Positions 30,593-42,163 of a stretch of DNA of 64,000 bases are shown here, piece after piece. The stretch spans positions 625,655 through 689,654 of the forward strand of contig KN832886.1 in the NCBI GenBank assembly GCA_000827325.1, in the 5' to 3' direction. The notes below the pieces were generated by a model. That model did no database searches, had not been told where the DNA came from, and worked only from the letters and a program-made list of their open reading frames with translations. Position numbers and translations under genes: made by a program. The stretch comes from Oidiodendron maius Zn (taxonomy: Eukaryota > Ascomycota > Leotiomycetes > Myxotrichaceae). The stretch's first letter is position 1. Each line of letters opens with the position of its first letter.

Positions 30593-31513
30593 CTAAAGGG
30601 GGCATGCAATATCATACACAACAAGGCTCTGTCCCTTGGGAGGTGCTGGCACCTTGGCGGCTGGGACAGCAAACAGGCGGCAGACTGGCGGGCCCCGTGG
30701 GGTTAAGGTGCCGAATTCAAAGGACTTGCAAGAAGGAGAGGCTTTGGCGAAAGCCCGGCACGCTTTTAGCGTGCTTGATCCTGGTGTAGAGATCGGTGCC
30801 ACTTTGTTGGCGGATGGGCCGATGGGTGCGCCTCCGCACTGGTTGCGGGCGGCAAGCAGGTGTTCTGTAGACTGAGGCTTTGCGAGCTCAGTAGTCTTTG
30901 ACTTCGGGAGCTCAGTAGTCTTTGACTTCGGGAGCTCTGTGGTCTTTGACTTCGGGAGCTCTGTGGTCTTGGCTGGTGGGAGCTCTGTGGTCTTAGGCGG
31001 GAGTTCGGTGGTCTTAGGCGGTGAGAGTTCGGTGGTCTTAGGCTTTGGGAGCACTGATGGCTTAGGCTTTGGGAGGCCCGTCGTCTTTGGCTTGGGGGCT
31101 ACTGATGTCTTAGGCTCTGGGGTATTCGCTTTTTCAGCAACGGGCTCATTGGCACCCGTTGGGTCGCTCGCAGTGGGCACGACATTGGGAACGCTTGTGC
31201 ACGCCTTGTCGAAGACGAGAAGATTATTGCTGCTTTGGGCTGGCACTTGAGCAGCCGGGACGGCGAACAGCTTGCATTCGATTTCGTTATTGACCGTACC
31301 GAAGCAGAAGGCCTGGCAGGAGCTATTGGCTTCGCAACTGGCTTGGCAGGCGCTGGCGGTGTTGATGCCGGTAGGCTGGGCGAGGGGATTATGAGTAGCA
31401 GTGCCACTGGGGATGCTGCCGCAGGTGCTACGAACCTCGAGAGGCAGGGCGGCGGCGGAGGCAAGGCTCACGAGGCCGCTGGCGAAGATGATGGTGCTGG
31501 TGAACGAATGCAT
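30593..31513 (-). CDS. Secreted two-module Cys-rich PAN/apple-like protein 2
   Basis: Single exon, 306 aa. A signal peptide (MHSFTSTIIFASGLVSLASA) precedes module 1: CGSIPSGTATHNPLAQP, ASACQASCEANSSCQAFCFG and CKLFAVPAAQVPAQ, YDKAC-like FDKACTSVP. A linker of about 70 residues is built from repeats of PKxKTTEL. Module 2 starts CGGAPIGPSA and continues LKACRAFAKASPSCKSFEFG, CRLFAVPAAKVPAP and YDIACPL at the C-terminus. The duplicated modules and the repetitive Pro/Lys/Thr linker suggest an extended cell-wall or extracellular protein. The Thr-rich linker could be O-glycosylated (inference). It is related to the genes at 24167 and 33975. Confidence 0.85.
   Translation of the reverse strand: MHSFTSTIIFASGLVSLASAAALPLEVRSTCGSIPSGTATHNPLAQPTGINTASACQASCEANSSCQAFCFGTVNNEIECKLFAVPAAQVPAQSSNNLLVFDKACTSVPNVVPTASDPTGANEPVAEKANTPEPKTSVAPKPKTTGLPKPKPSVLPKPKTTELSPPKTTELPPKTTELPPAKTTELPKSKTTELPKSKTTELPKSKTTELAKPQSTEHLLAARNQCGGAPIGPSANKVAPISTPGSSTLKACRAFAKASPSCKSFEFGTLTPRGPPVCRLFAVPAAKVPAPPKGQSLVVYDIACPL
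30880..31095. repeat. Intragenic tandem repeat encoding PK(S/P)KTTEL units
   Basis: Within the secreted protein gene, 24-bp-like units (CAGTAGTCTTTGACTTCGGG and variants) recur about seven to nine times, some copies near-identical. They encode the linker repeats. Copy number is likely variable between strains. Confidence 0.85.
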
Positions 31514-33804
31514 GGCTGTGGTGGTAGCAAGTTGCTTAGTCGTATGAATGTAGTCGGTTAACGAGCGTGATTGATATTTTAATGACAGAAGAAATGCTTT
31601 CTATGTAAGACTGGAAGATGTGGAAGTAGATGAGGATGGTGTGAGAAGACTTTCCGGTAGACCATCCTGCTCTTCTTATACCATCACCAAAAGATTCGCG
31701 CCCATCAACATCTTCACTAGACAGCTGAAGTCTCAATCCGGCTTCTTCCATTCATAGCCGTGCCGTGTAAAAGAAGGCCCTACATGAGTACATACGTACG
31801 TCTATGTTGTTGTCGATGTGCTTACGCAGGAAGCTGCTAACCTCATATCGCAGGCGATGGCGGAAACGTGCGTCCCGCTGCCATCTCTCGACCAATCATC
31901 ACGTAGGGATCGCTTCCAAAGCGCTGGACTTAGCGGGAGATGAACAGGTCTAACCGCTGAATAGGGGGTGATGGTCAAACACTATATACGTGGCCTAGGG
32001 CCTGCTGTTATTAGCCGGGGTATGAATGGGTGCTCAATTGAGACCGTGCTTCTCCACGTACTCCACCCACCAATTTTAGTCGTCGATCGAGAGTGATATT
32101 TTAGCACCACGTACACTATACGGGATATGTGATTGACTTCTGTGTTGCCTTAGTGGACGAAGTGGAAATGTGTCATTCCATTTTCTGGACGTCGTGGACT
32201 GTGGCTTGGCTTTTCTCCGCTCCCATCAGGGCTGGGGATCTGCGTGCGGATATTACCGTGACCGCATCGATCGACCACGGTCTGTGGAGAAGCCAGGTCG
32301 ATCCGAGGATAAGCCTTCTGGTATTGTTATCAAGGAGGCTTTCTAGAACTGGGCGAAGTTGAGCATCATCTAGCATGGGACAGGCATAATATGGCAATAC
32401 TATTATGAGTGTGGCGATGGAAATTTCGTGTCACTGTCCTAGTATCTCCACAGGAGAAGGAGGTTTTGGTCATACTGACTCTTCATCCAACCGCAAGTGC
32501 CAGTTCATGGCCCTGATATCCGCTACTTCTCGTCAGGGGCTAGTTGGGGTCAGGACCTGAAAAATTTAATTGTTGAGGCCAATGGAAGAGACAATTCCGC
32601 AGTAGCACAGTCCATTACGCGCGGAACCGGTCGCCCACCGGTTCCCAGCCGGAGAAATGAGAATTTAGCACGGGCGAGGAATTATAGCCTTCTTATCTCT
32701 GAAGACCGGTTCGACACGATATGAGAGTGAGAGCAGTAGAGTCCCGCTAATGGATTGTTGAGTTCCGTGTTTAATGCGATGAGAGTTGCTTGAGCGAATC
32801 TACAGGATCTGCATGCCGTTGCGGAAAGAAAATTTGAGGGTCGTCCTTCACTCACCGTCCCAGCCATGCAACAACTGTGCCGTGCTTCGGACCTACCGCT
32901 ACGCAAATTTTCGTACTAAATTGATAAAGAGTACGTATGCCTGCGGGTCGTAGTCCTCTAGTTTAGTTTCGTAGACCTGTGACCGAGATATCCAACAAGA
33001 TTAGATTATCCACAAATTTATTTGAGCAATTTTTCCAGATGGTCATTTACTATGTGCTGTACAAGAGATACGTACAGCGGCATTTCAAAGTTGTATCATT
33101 ATCATGGACTCAAAGCGAACGCCTTACCACACATACCAGCAGCCTCGACTTACCCTTAACCCCGTAACACCACGTCGACTCTAAAATACAACTACACTGT
33201 TTCTCAGTCCCTTCCTGACACCGTCGCTACTTGGGTGCTTTTGGCAATTACAGGCTACCGACTACAGTCACAAGGTTTCCGCAAGCACTCTTGCCATGCC
33301 TGCTTCGTCTGACACCTTGATCGGTGCCACGGACAGAAGTGAGAGCTAATTTTATAATATGGAAGGATGTGGAGATTGAAATAAGTTCAGAGGGCTGTTG
33401 GAAGGCACTTAAGACAAGGCTAAAGATGGAGCATGCTACGGAGCGGCGAGAGGCAGAGCAGGAGAGGGTATGGTAAGGGGACGAGATGTTCAACTATAAT
33501 ACTAAAGCCAGGAGGGCCAAGGCTGTTGGACAGTTTATTGCGTATGACGCTCTGTGAGCAAGGGCATGCACGATGGCATATAGAAGGAGGAGAGTGTGCA
33601 GGAGCTTAAGTATTAATTTCGTCAGCAATTCTTCAAAATTAAGTTAGTTACAGCGATATATATAAATACAGTCCTTTTCTGTAGGGGCGGTATATAAACT
33701 GTAATGTAAGAATAAATAAATAAATTTAATAACCAACTTCTCTTCCCCTTTATATTCTGATTTATAGCGTAGATATTTATAGTGGTAAAGAAAAGACATA
33801 CATT
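31514..33804. other. Gene-poor stretch
   Basis: About 2.3 kb with no supported gene. The first part holds the promoter of secreted protein 2. ORFs near 32129-32906 on both strands have no domain I recognise. AT-rich sequence dominates 33590-33800. Confidence 0.4.
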
Positions 33805-35760
33805 GGTTGTTGAAACCTAAATGCTATGTCTCTAGCTAACATAGTATACAAACATGAAAAAAAAATCATCCTCAAGGGATAGAACACACTTGCTGACTCT
33901 CATACAATCCCCATCCACCTTCCGTCCCCTATGACCACTTCGTCCACGGAGATAACGCTTTAGTAATGCGAGATTTATGCGTAGAGGATGCAGATGCCTG
34001 TGGCGAAAGTATAGCTGATGCAGGCAGGGTTACCCTTGCAGGCGGCCAGGCAAGCGTCAAGGCTGCCAATCTTAGGGATGGTGGCGAGAGGGGCTTGACC
34101 GGCAGCTGGGATGCCGTTCTGTGGGTTAGCATGGGTGGCTCCAGTGACGATATTCTGTCTCGTTTGCTTAACACCGGTTGGGTTGCCTGCGGTCGGAGCA
34201 GAAGATTTTTTGGCGCCTGAGTTGCTACTCACGGGGTTAGCATTGCTGGCACCGGTGCCGACATTATCGGTCGGTTGCTGAACGCCAGTTGGGTTGCTTG
34301 CGGTCGGAATGATAGATGGGACATTAGTGCATCCAATGTCGTAGGCGACGAGATCGGTGATGGGGGGGATGGAGGAAGCTGGGACGGAGAAGAGCTCGCA
34401 TGTGTAAACATTGTTGACGAAGCCGAAGAGGACGCACTCGCAGCCGGAATAGGCACTGCATTGGGCCACGCAGAGGGCTGCGGTATCTGTGAAAGGACTT
34501 CTTAGAGCTGGATCCAATAAATGGGTTGATTTGCTTACTGATGTCTGCGGGCTGTGCCAGTGGGGTATGAGAGGCTGTTCCTGTAGGAGCAACTCCACAA
34601 ATATCACGGGCGGCAAGTGGTGATGCAGAGGCGACTGAGAGGGCGGCCATGATGGCCATGGTGGATGTAAAGGAAGGCATCTTGGTGAGATTAAGTGTGA
34701 CTTGAAAGGCTAAGAGTAAAGCTAGCGAGTGGAGTGAGTATAATTGGTTTCTAGGAAAGACTTTTAATGAAGATAAGACTGTTGGAAGGATGAGAGAAAA
34801 GATGTATTTGATCGACTGCTACGCGCTTTATATATCTTTTCAGTACACGAAACAGAGGGTGGATTCAAGTTCTCAGCTGAATGGAGCATGGACAAAACCT
34901 CTCAATGCTTACGACGCTGCGGACTCTCTGCTGTCATATTCCAGCGGTTTAGGGTCACGTAATTACGTATACTACTACGTATACTATTTCAAAGCCCTAG
35001 GAGCCAGCTGAGATGGAGAACCTACTACAGCACATACCTATGAACGGGGGTTGCCTTTCATTGGGGCTTATGGTCACAAGAAATGAAGGAGAGATGACAA
35101 GGTGAACAAATTTTTCTCTAACCTTCGTTACGACTAACGTAGTCCCTGCAAGTACGATGTAAGGAAAAAAGTGGCTCGTAATTATTAATGTTTTAGATAT
35201 ATTGCGTTACTTCTTTAACCACATGGAATGGAGTTGGTCAAACAGCACCTGGCTTAACCGCCCGGCATGTAATGTAAACTAACCGAGGCACGGATTCTAA
35301 CTAATAGTCATCCTTCAAATGGAAATGTAATCTGGATGCGAGAGATACTCAAAACACAGGAGTTATTACATTATTAAGGCCATGAGTTCTCATAGACGCC
35401 TCACTTTTGAGGGGGAGTGAACTCGTTCTCAAACGGCAACTGCCAGAAAGGGAAAGGTGATTTACTACAGTCAAGGTGGCCACTCACTGGAAGGACCCAA
35501 TAAAGAGTGGCAACTCCCGTAGGATCGACGTTCGCTACTGTATCCACGCGTTGAGTACTGCCTGGGTTTTTCAACATCTAAGCATCTATTGCCGAGCCAT
35601 AGGCCCACATGGATAACTTTGAGGATTGCACTGCCGCCGATACGCGTGGCCATTAACTATACAATGATGGACAAAGAGTGACAATTTCTTGGTTTAAGCC
35701 TAAAACAGATTCTGGCAGCCGATCCTTCACCACTCGTACGCGGCTCCATATCCCTCTATG
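33805..35760. repeat. Segmental duplication, copy 2
   Basis: Direct, diverged copy of 23999-26055, carrying the paralogous secreted protein gene and its upstream region. The gene parts are better conserved than the flank, where short blocks align in order between indels. No other gene is supported inside it. Confidence 0.75.
33975..34680 (-). CDS. Small secreted Cys-rich PAN/apple-like protein 3
   Basis: Two exons, 34680-34539 and 34486-33975, 217 aa. Exon 1 has the same length (142 nt) and intron phase as protein 1. The signal peptide MPSFTSTMAIMAALSVASAS is nearly identical to its paralogue. Core motifs are CGVAPTGTASHTPLAQPA, ALCVAQCSAYSGCECVLFG, CELFSVPASSIPPI and YDIGCTNVP. The linker is rich in NPTG repeats and the final module reads LDACLAACKGNPACISYTF, ending CILYA. 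Intact. It arose with protein 1 by segmental duplication. The host role is unknown. Confidence 0.8.
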
Positions 35761-37307
35761 GGGTCCATCTATCTATGAGCCAACAACCTTTCCACAATGC
35801 AGTGAAAGTTTAGTGCCGGACCTACCGAATCTACCAACTACCACATCACCAGTCGTCAGCTCTCTCATATTTGCTCCTATAACGCAACCATTCCTAGCAC
35901 AGGGCGAAGTGAATTAGGGAAGGTTGCATATGTGCCGGCGGAATCAGAAAGCCGCAAGCTGTGGCTTCGTCTCATAAAATGTTGCCTTTCTCTAAGCTAG
36001 AGTGAACCCTCATATGGCTCTAGTTCCTTCTACTTATTGAACACGTCAATCCTGGCATGTTCCTAGTCAGATATTAATAGATAGTGGAACGAAATCTCGT
36101 AGAACTGTTACGGCCAAGAGCACGAGCGAGGCCAAGTGCCACTTGGGTAAAGTGATGGTTTACAAGGAAAGAAGAGATGCTTGGGAAAACTCTGACTTAC
36201 GCTAACAGCACAATGTTCGTTGGAAAGCTTGCTTTCCTTCTGAAATCCGGGCCTCTTGCACGCGAAGCCGCCGTGTAGAATATGTCCCAGGAGAGCTCGA
36301 GACAGAAGAGTGAGCAGCGAACTGAATATTAGTCTCTTCCTGCGCTATACATAATGCATATCGTAGAATTTGTATACATACCTCTCTACTGCGCATTTAT
36401 TCTTCTATCATGAAGAGACTGATACATCTGGCTCGTTTGCCAGGTAGATAGCAAGCCAAGCCTCCGCAGGATCTGAGCCCAGCAGTGTGTAAAGAACCAA
36501 TCAAACAGGGATCTATCTACCAGCTTCACAGTTTAACTACTGACTGGCGAGTCAACGCCATGGCTGCAACTCTAGGCTACTCGTGCGACGTGCCTTGCCC
36601 TGTATGCCTTGCTGTGTGCCTTGCCGTAAGCATAATATCCACTATATACAAGTTAACGGAAACGTGGCGCCGCGTAAGACGGTACAAAATTGCGGTACCA
36701 GATGACGCTAAGAAATCTTTACTGAATTATAGGGATGCTGGTGCCTTGTGTAAACAAATGCAGATACTAACCAATAACACTTAGGGCGTCAGACGAACGT
36801 TACTATGTAGGGAGCAAAGACGCGACTACTGGTTCTTTACAGTGGGCTTTCTCCGCAAGACGATGTTTCAGGTAACGGAAGCCAGATCCCGCTGACCTCA
36901 AATCGCTATTATCTCGGCAAATGGGTTACATACACACTGCTATCTCGGCAAATGGTTGCATATACACAATATAGCTCAAACTTTAGGGATCATCTTCCTA
37001 AAAGGCTTCTCGTTGCTCTGGAGTAGTGGAATATCCTGAATTTGGGATCGTTACGATTGGCAATTTCTGGACCCTATAGTTTGGCCATGCTGCAGCTCTC
37101 TGAACATCACACCCTGTACTTGCAAGCGCATGCTCTAAAAAATCGTGTTTCTCGTTCCACTACACCGCCCAAATATCAATTTGCGGCTTCTACTGGGATT
37201 GAATTCTCCCGTGTGACATGAGTGAAGCTGACGTATGGCAACTTCTATTTGCAAGTCCTCCACGCAAGCTACATTCTCCACTCCGCGGCTTTCCAGACTT
37301 GTAGAAG
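35761..37307. other. Intergenic, no recognised gene
   Basis: About 1.5 kb. A 99-codon ORF at 36485-36784 (+) has a Cys-rich hydrophobic centre (CPVCLAVCLAVSIISTIYKL) but no recognised domain, and I leave it uncalled. A short tandem repeat lies at 36909-36967. Confidence 0.35.
36909..36967. repeat. Two-copy tandem repeat, about 31 bp
   Basis: TATCTCGGCAAATGGGTTAC(ATACACAC) is followed directly by TATCTCGGCAAATGGTTGC(ATATACAC). It lies about 340 bp upstream of the tyrosinase relic. Confidence 0.8.
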
Positions 37308-38671
37308 ATGACTAGGCTTAGACCATTATTTCTGTTTGCTGCTTTCGTTTCGACGGCTTTGGTGGCTTGTTATTCCATAAAAGTTCGACAAGAATGGCGG
37401 GCGTTTACAACGATAGAGAAAACAGCCTGAATCAATGCTGTCAAGGTAAGTGTTCGGCCGACTTATTTCTGTGCGCTCTAGATAGTTGGCCCCGTCTCTT
37501 TAGTGTATGGCGCAACTCCCTCACAATGATTCTCTATATTCCACTGTCGGCAACTTTGTTAAACATTCGCCAATATTACATCAAACAGCTCATATTACGA
37601 CGACTATGCATATGTGCATTCGGTTCTCAATTCAGTTATCCGCTTCGCTGGTAAGTATCTTAAAATCTATTACCACTATAGCATATAACTTGCTGTAACA
37701 GCCCGACAGGTCTCTTCTTCCCTTTCCATCGTTACTTTGTCTGATCATCTACCCAAGCGTTGAAGAGCTGCCGTGGCTACAACGGGTCGCACCGTACTGG
37801 GACTTGGACCCTCGGTACCTGCTCCCACCCAGCCGCACACGAGTATCTGAATTTTGATACTTTAATTAGATTCTGCCAATGTTCTTGACGCCAGAATCTG
37901 GTCAGACGGCAATGCCTCAGGGTTTGGCCAAGCCGTGGATATATCCTGTCTCTCATGGGCGGCGCCGAAACTTTACTTTGCAGCCAAATGTCAATTTCAC
38001 AAGTGCTGGCAACTTCTTCCCGCAGCTATACTTAGACACAAATGCTACTTTTACACCCGACGCCATTGATGCGGCCATTGCCTGTTATATGGCTGACGAT
38101 AAGGCTTTTCAAAAGTTTGTCGGGGGCTTCCAAAGTCACCATAGCAGTATGCATGAGATTTTAGGAGGTTGTCTTCTATGATCCCGGTGATATACGGAGT
38201 CCGTAATAATGCTAATGGTTTTGTCCAACGACCTTGCAGGCTATTGTCCTAAGGGTGCCTCTGAGTCTTGTTTTGAGAATGAGCCTGGTCCAACCTTTCC
38301 TGCCAGCGGACCTCTCTGGATGCACAACGAGGTAAGCAAGCCACTTTTAGAACTCTTCTGCAGTCACCATCCTATCTACCATCCCAGTATTCCTCTTATT
38401 ATCCTCTTTTCTCTTCTAACATTTACAGATGGTCGACCGAGTGTGGTGAAAGCGGTAAAACGGGCACTCCAATAACATAAATGCGTTCTTCGGCAGCAGT
38501 GTTCAGGACGTAAGCACCTGCGCATAGCACTTGGAATATCCTAATGGTGCCCTGCCATACCTCTCAATAGAATCGGTGCTCCCAGAGGATGGTATCTTGG
38601 CAGAGGGCACGAGTCTGGGCGACGTCTGGAGTACATCGGGAGACTTTTTATGCAATACATATGCGCGCTAA
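37308..38671 (+). pseudogene. Tyrosinase relic
   Basis: Tyrosinases are binuclear copper phenol oxidases. The relic keeps the order of a secreted tyrosinase: signal peptide MTRLRPLFLFAAFVSTALVA; VRQEWRAFTTIEKTA, then TGA, then INAVK; YYDDYAYVHSVLNSVIRFA; GLFFPFHRYFV only in another frame; SCRGYNGSH and YWDLDPR; RRNFTLQPNVNFTSAG; a CuB-like SHHSSMHEILGG; MVDRVW followed by a stop; and a C-terminal ESVLPEDGILAEGTSLGDVW. Several stops and frameshifts disrupt it. An intact relative lies at 60452-61549. Confidence 0.8.
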
Positions 38672-40188
38672 TATATAATATTGAGCTGTTGTAAAGTTGG
38701 GATATAATTAGATTAATTTGAGACAACTTCTCGCGATTACATCGAAACATATCTTGTTTGTTAATTTGAGAATTGCTGTCCTTTCCTTTCTCAACAATGG
38801 GTGTAAATGCAAATGTTTTGGTGTTGACTCGGAAAGAGATATAAATGATATCCCAGTGAGTGGTCCTGCTACATCATATGACCGACATAAATTTTGAAAC
38901 AGTGGATTATTTATCTTGTCTCAAACGGTTTTACTTGAAGAAGCAGAATGAGACAAGTCCTGCCGATGCTTGACAGTGTTAACTATTGCATGCGGCACAT
39001 TTTGGTCGTTCAGTTAGCTTATTTGTCTATGGTTAGGAGCAGGTGTGCTATGGAGGAGTTAGAGGCCAGGAACATAAATGATATATAGTAGCTCTTTGGA
39101 ATCTCCAAGAATCACGTTTTTAGTTAGGCCTAACTAAATGGCGCAATGAGGATCTGATCTTGAATATTGCTCTCACTCTAGTCTTGGGCAGAGTCCAATT
39201 GCTTGTGCCCGAAACGGATAGTTCAGTTGTATCTATTGAGCTATGATCTGATTGATGAACTATTTACTGACTACGAGTACCGGAAGAAAATGGAACGTGG
39301 TAGATGCGCACTGAGATATACTGCAATCTAAGGCATCAGAGATCAGTCTTGAAGCGAACATAAAGTCACTATTTAACTTCAAGGCATGGCACTATTCGAT
39401 CAAGGGTTTAGACCCAGCAAAGCGTCCTCATAAGCTCCATAAACTTGGGTAGACAGCTGTGCATCTAGGCTATGACATGAAGTTCCACGAACACGGTGTA
39501 ATCGAAAATACGACTATCAAGGAGCAAGGTGAGGAGATCCTACTCTAATTCGAAACTAGTTTTGACTCTTACGGAATACAAAATACGGCATTAGGGACGG
39601 CTGATGTGTCAGGGTTTCAAATAGGAGTCATATTAACAGCCAAGGCTACGAGCCTAAAACTAGAGGTAGAAGAGGGAAAGTGTAAAGAGGGTGTATATGG
39701 CTACGGGGAGTGTTTTGACAGTTTAAGAAAGGCCGCATCTGTCACGAAAGGCTGGTATTGAGCCGGAAACGAGGCAGTTATCCAATTGGTAACCGTTCAG
39801 ACTCGCCCATCACCTACAATTAGAATATGTAAACCTGGATAGCACACTGCTCATATGTGTCCAATAAGTCGGGATTCTAATTGAGGCAGTTTCTTAAAGA
39901 TTAACTAATTAATGGTCCTTGTATTTCATCTCAAAGTGATGAAAGCGGGCATCGATAAACTGACTTGTTCTCGACGGGGCTCGTGAAAGATTGCAAATTG
40001 AGACAGTGGTTTATGATTGGATAACGAAGCCCATGGACTAGACTGCGGCAAAGAAAACTTGATTCGTAACCGTTGACGCGGCTCATCTGGGGTTAGGTGG
40101 CCCGGCACCTAAGCCGCTCTTCAGCCTTGTAAACGCGGTGCAGGTTTGTTTGTTATCGAGACCTCCATTACCGTTCATCACTGTCCGT
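38672..40188. other. Gene-poor AT-rich stretch
   Basis: About 1.5 kb of AT-rich sequence with no coding region that I can support. Confidence 0.4.
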
Positions 40189-40592
40189 CTCCTCCCATCC
40201 CTTCCGTCTCACGAAACTAACCCGGTCACAGCAATACATATCCACTGCCACGATTTCTACGTTGTTGGGCAAAGCACAGGAATGTATAATTCCTCCGACA
40301 CCCTTACAGCCATGAATCCATCGCATCGCAACGTTGCTATGCTCTCAAGCTCGGGTTATCTCATGATCGCTTTCAAGGCGGATAATTCTGTGCGTGGATC
40401 ATGCACTGCCCCATCGCCTGGCACACATATGAGGCATTCGATCTGCAGATTGTGGAGCGGTATGGCGAGATTACTGCACTGATTGATTATGATGTCCAAT
40501 ATAATACATATGTGGCTTGGAGCACTTGTAATTCTATCTCTCCTGGAATTGTTATCAAAAAAATTTTTTAACTTGTCTACACCCTTGCTGAT
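40189..40592 (+). pseudogene. Multicopper oxidase (laccase) C-terminal fragment
   Basis: It contains the C-terminal copper-binding region of a laccase: IHIHCHDFYVVGQSTG (family HxHGHxF, with Gly changed to Cys), NPSHRNVAML, SSGYLMIAFKADN, then, one frame over, AWIMHCPIAWHTYEAFDLQ (family HCHIAWH) and IVERYGEITALID. One base seems to be missing at about 40391, between KADN and AWIMHC. The N-terminal three quarters are absent upstream, so this is a truncated relic. It is immediately 3' to 3' with the lactonase-like gene. Confidence 0.82.
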
Positions 40593-40939
40593 GGTCAATA
40601 ATATGCGGGTGGGAAACCAATTTCTGAACTGAAGCCGAAAAGCTAGCCTGGAGGGTCCGTTCATTGATTTCATTTTGAATGTGTTAGCCCATATATGCCG
40701 TATGTCAGCTACCATATTGAGGTATTGGCTCAATGTACGTACTACCCTAGGTCTATAGAGCCTTAGTTATCGAGATTTATCTACGACAATGATGAGGGAT
40801 ATATTCATAAGCCTTTTTCTCACAATAAATGCTTCAACGAGATTTGGAAATATGTTGATGCCACTTAGGGCCTTTTCTTTGTGGTCCTTTATTTCTATTA
40901 ACTGGTTGGTATTCACACCACATGTGTGAGCGGCGAGAG
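40593..40939. other. Convergent intergenic region
   Basis: About 350 bp between the laccase relic and the lactonase stop. Nothing recognised. Confidence 0.4.
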
Positions 40940-42163
40940 TTAAGAATACCAAACTGCATTAGCACAACACCCCCCATCATCAAGATCCAAGTGTGCAATC
41001 ACAGACGCATTCATATCGTCGCTCCCTAAAGTCCAAATTTCCACAAAGCCCGTCGAACTATCGGTCAACGCAACAAACTTATCACTAAATTCGCTTGGTG
41101 TCACAGAGTTTGCAGTTCCCCCACTGCTTGTAGTAGGGATAATGAATAGCTGATCAGTGATGCTTCCATCTGTTGCAAGTGAAAAGGCGGAGATGTAGCC
41201 AGTAGCGTTTGTCGAACGCGCACGGGAAGTTGCCCACAGGTAGTTCTTGCTGTAGGATAGAGCAACTTCGTCCGACCAATATGAGCTCGACGTAGCATCT
41301 TAGGATATTAGTTTTCTAGCTTCGAACTTGGTGGGAGGGTCTTACTATCGGGAATGAGAGCGTACGTAATGTTGTTGAAAGAAGGAATACCGGTTGATTG
41401 ATCGATAGTATATTGAGCAAGTTTATTGGCACCCTCGAGTACTACGAATAAATATTTGCCATCGGGGTGGACTGCTACATGGCGTGGGTCTGCCCCTGCA
41501 ACAGGACCGCTGATGCTGCTAACGTACGTTACCTCACCACTTGACCCATTTACCGAGTGAGTCCATAGAGTGTTGGCTGAATCGTCTGCGGAATAAATAA
41601 ACGTATTGTTGCTGTTTAATGCCATTCCATGAACCCCCGAAGTACTTTTGTAGGTATAGTTCTGAATGACTTCAGAAAGAGTTCCATTTTTGTCCACTGA
41701 CATCACAGTACCGCACTCTCCTAAGCTTCCGAATGGTGTTCCATACACAGCATAAGGGGGTTCAGATGCAGCGACGACGAATATTGCTTTGGATGAGCTG
41801 CAATTTCCCTCCATTTGAAGTGTCGTACGGTATGTAATACTAGTGGCATTGCCTAAAGAATAGGAGATAAATGCGGGGGAGTCCTCACTGGACGATGTAC
41901 CATAAAGGTTCTTCTTGTCATGCTAGAGACATGTAAGAGATAGGAGACATTGTCAGAGGTCGTGGTTTGCCTACGCTTAGCGTAATCCAGGAACTGGCCG
42001 CGGGCGCCGAGTAATTTTGAAGTAGATCTAAAGTTAAAGCAACGTCATCGAACTCGACTGTGTATAAATTTTCTGTGCCAAAGGTTCCGACGATGAGTTG
42101 GTGGAGATCACCATTCACAACCTGAGCCACACTGAGAGCCAACAAAACAAGAAAAGGACGCAT
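40940..42163 (-). CDS. Secreted lactonase / carboxy-muconate cyclase-like beta-propeller
   Basis: Seven-bladed propeller enzymes of this family cleave or form lactones such as carboxymuconolactone and 6-phosphogluconolactone. Exons are 42163-41975, 41922-41346 and 41298-40940, 374 aa with all phases consistent. A signal peptide (MRPFLVLLALSVAQVVNG) indicates secretion. Repeated blade motifs are visible: HQLIVGTFGTENLYTVEFD, GVHGMALNSNNTFIYSADD, ADPRHVAVHPDGKYLFVVLE and SDEVALSYSKNYLWATSR. It lies next to laccase and tyrosinase relics, which hints at a former aromatic-compound locus. Intact. The substrate is unknown. Confidence 0.85.

Noticed and set aside
30939-31250. Gly/Val-rich repeat ORF on the plus strand
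   Set aside because: It is the antisense reading of the PKxKTTEL linker repeat.
36909-36967. CRISPR-like direct repeat
   Set aside because: Only two tandem copies with no spacers, in a eukaryotic genome.
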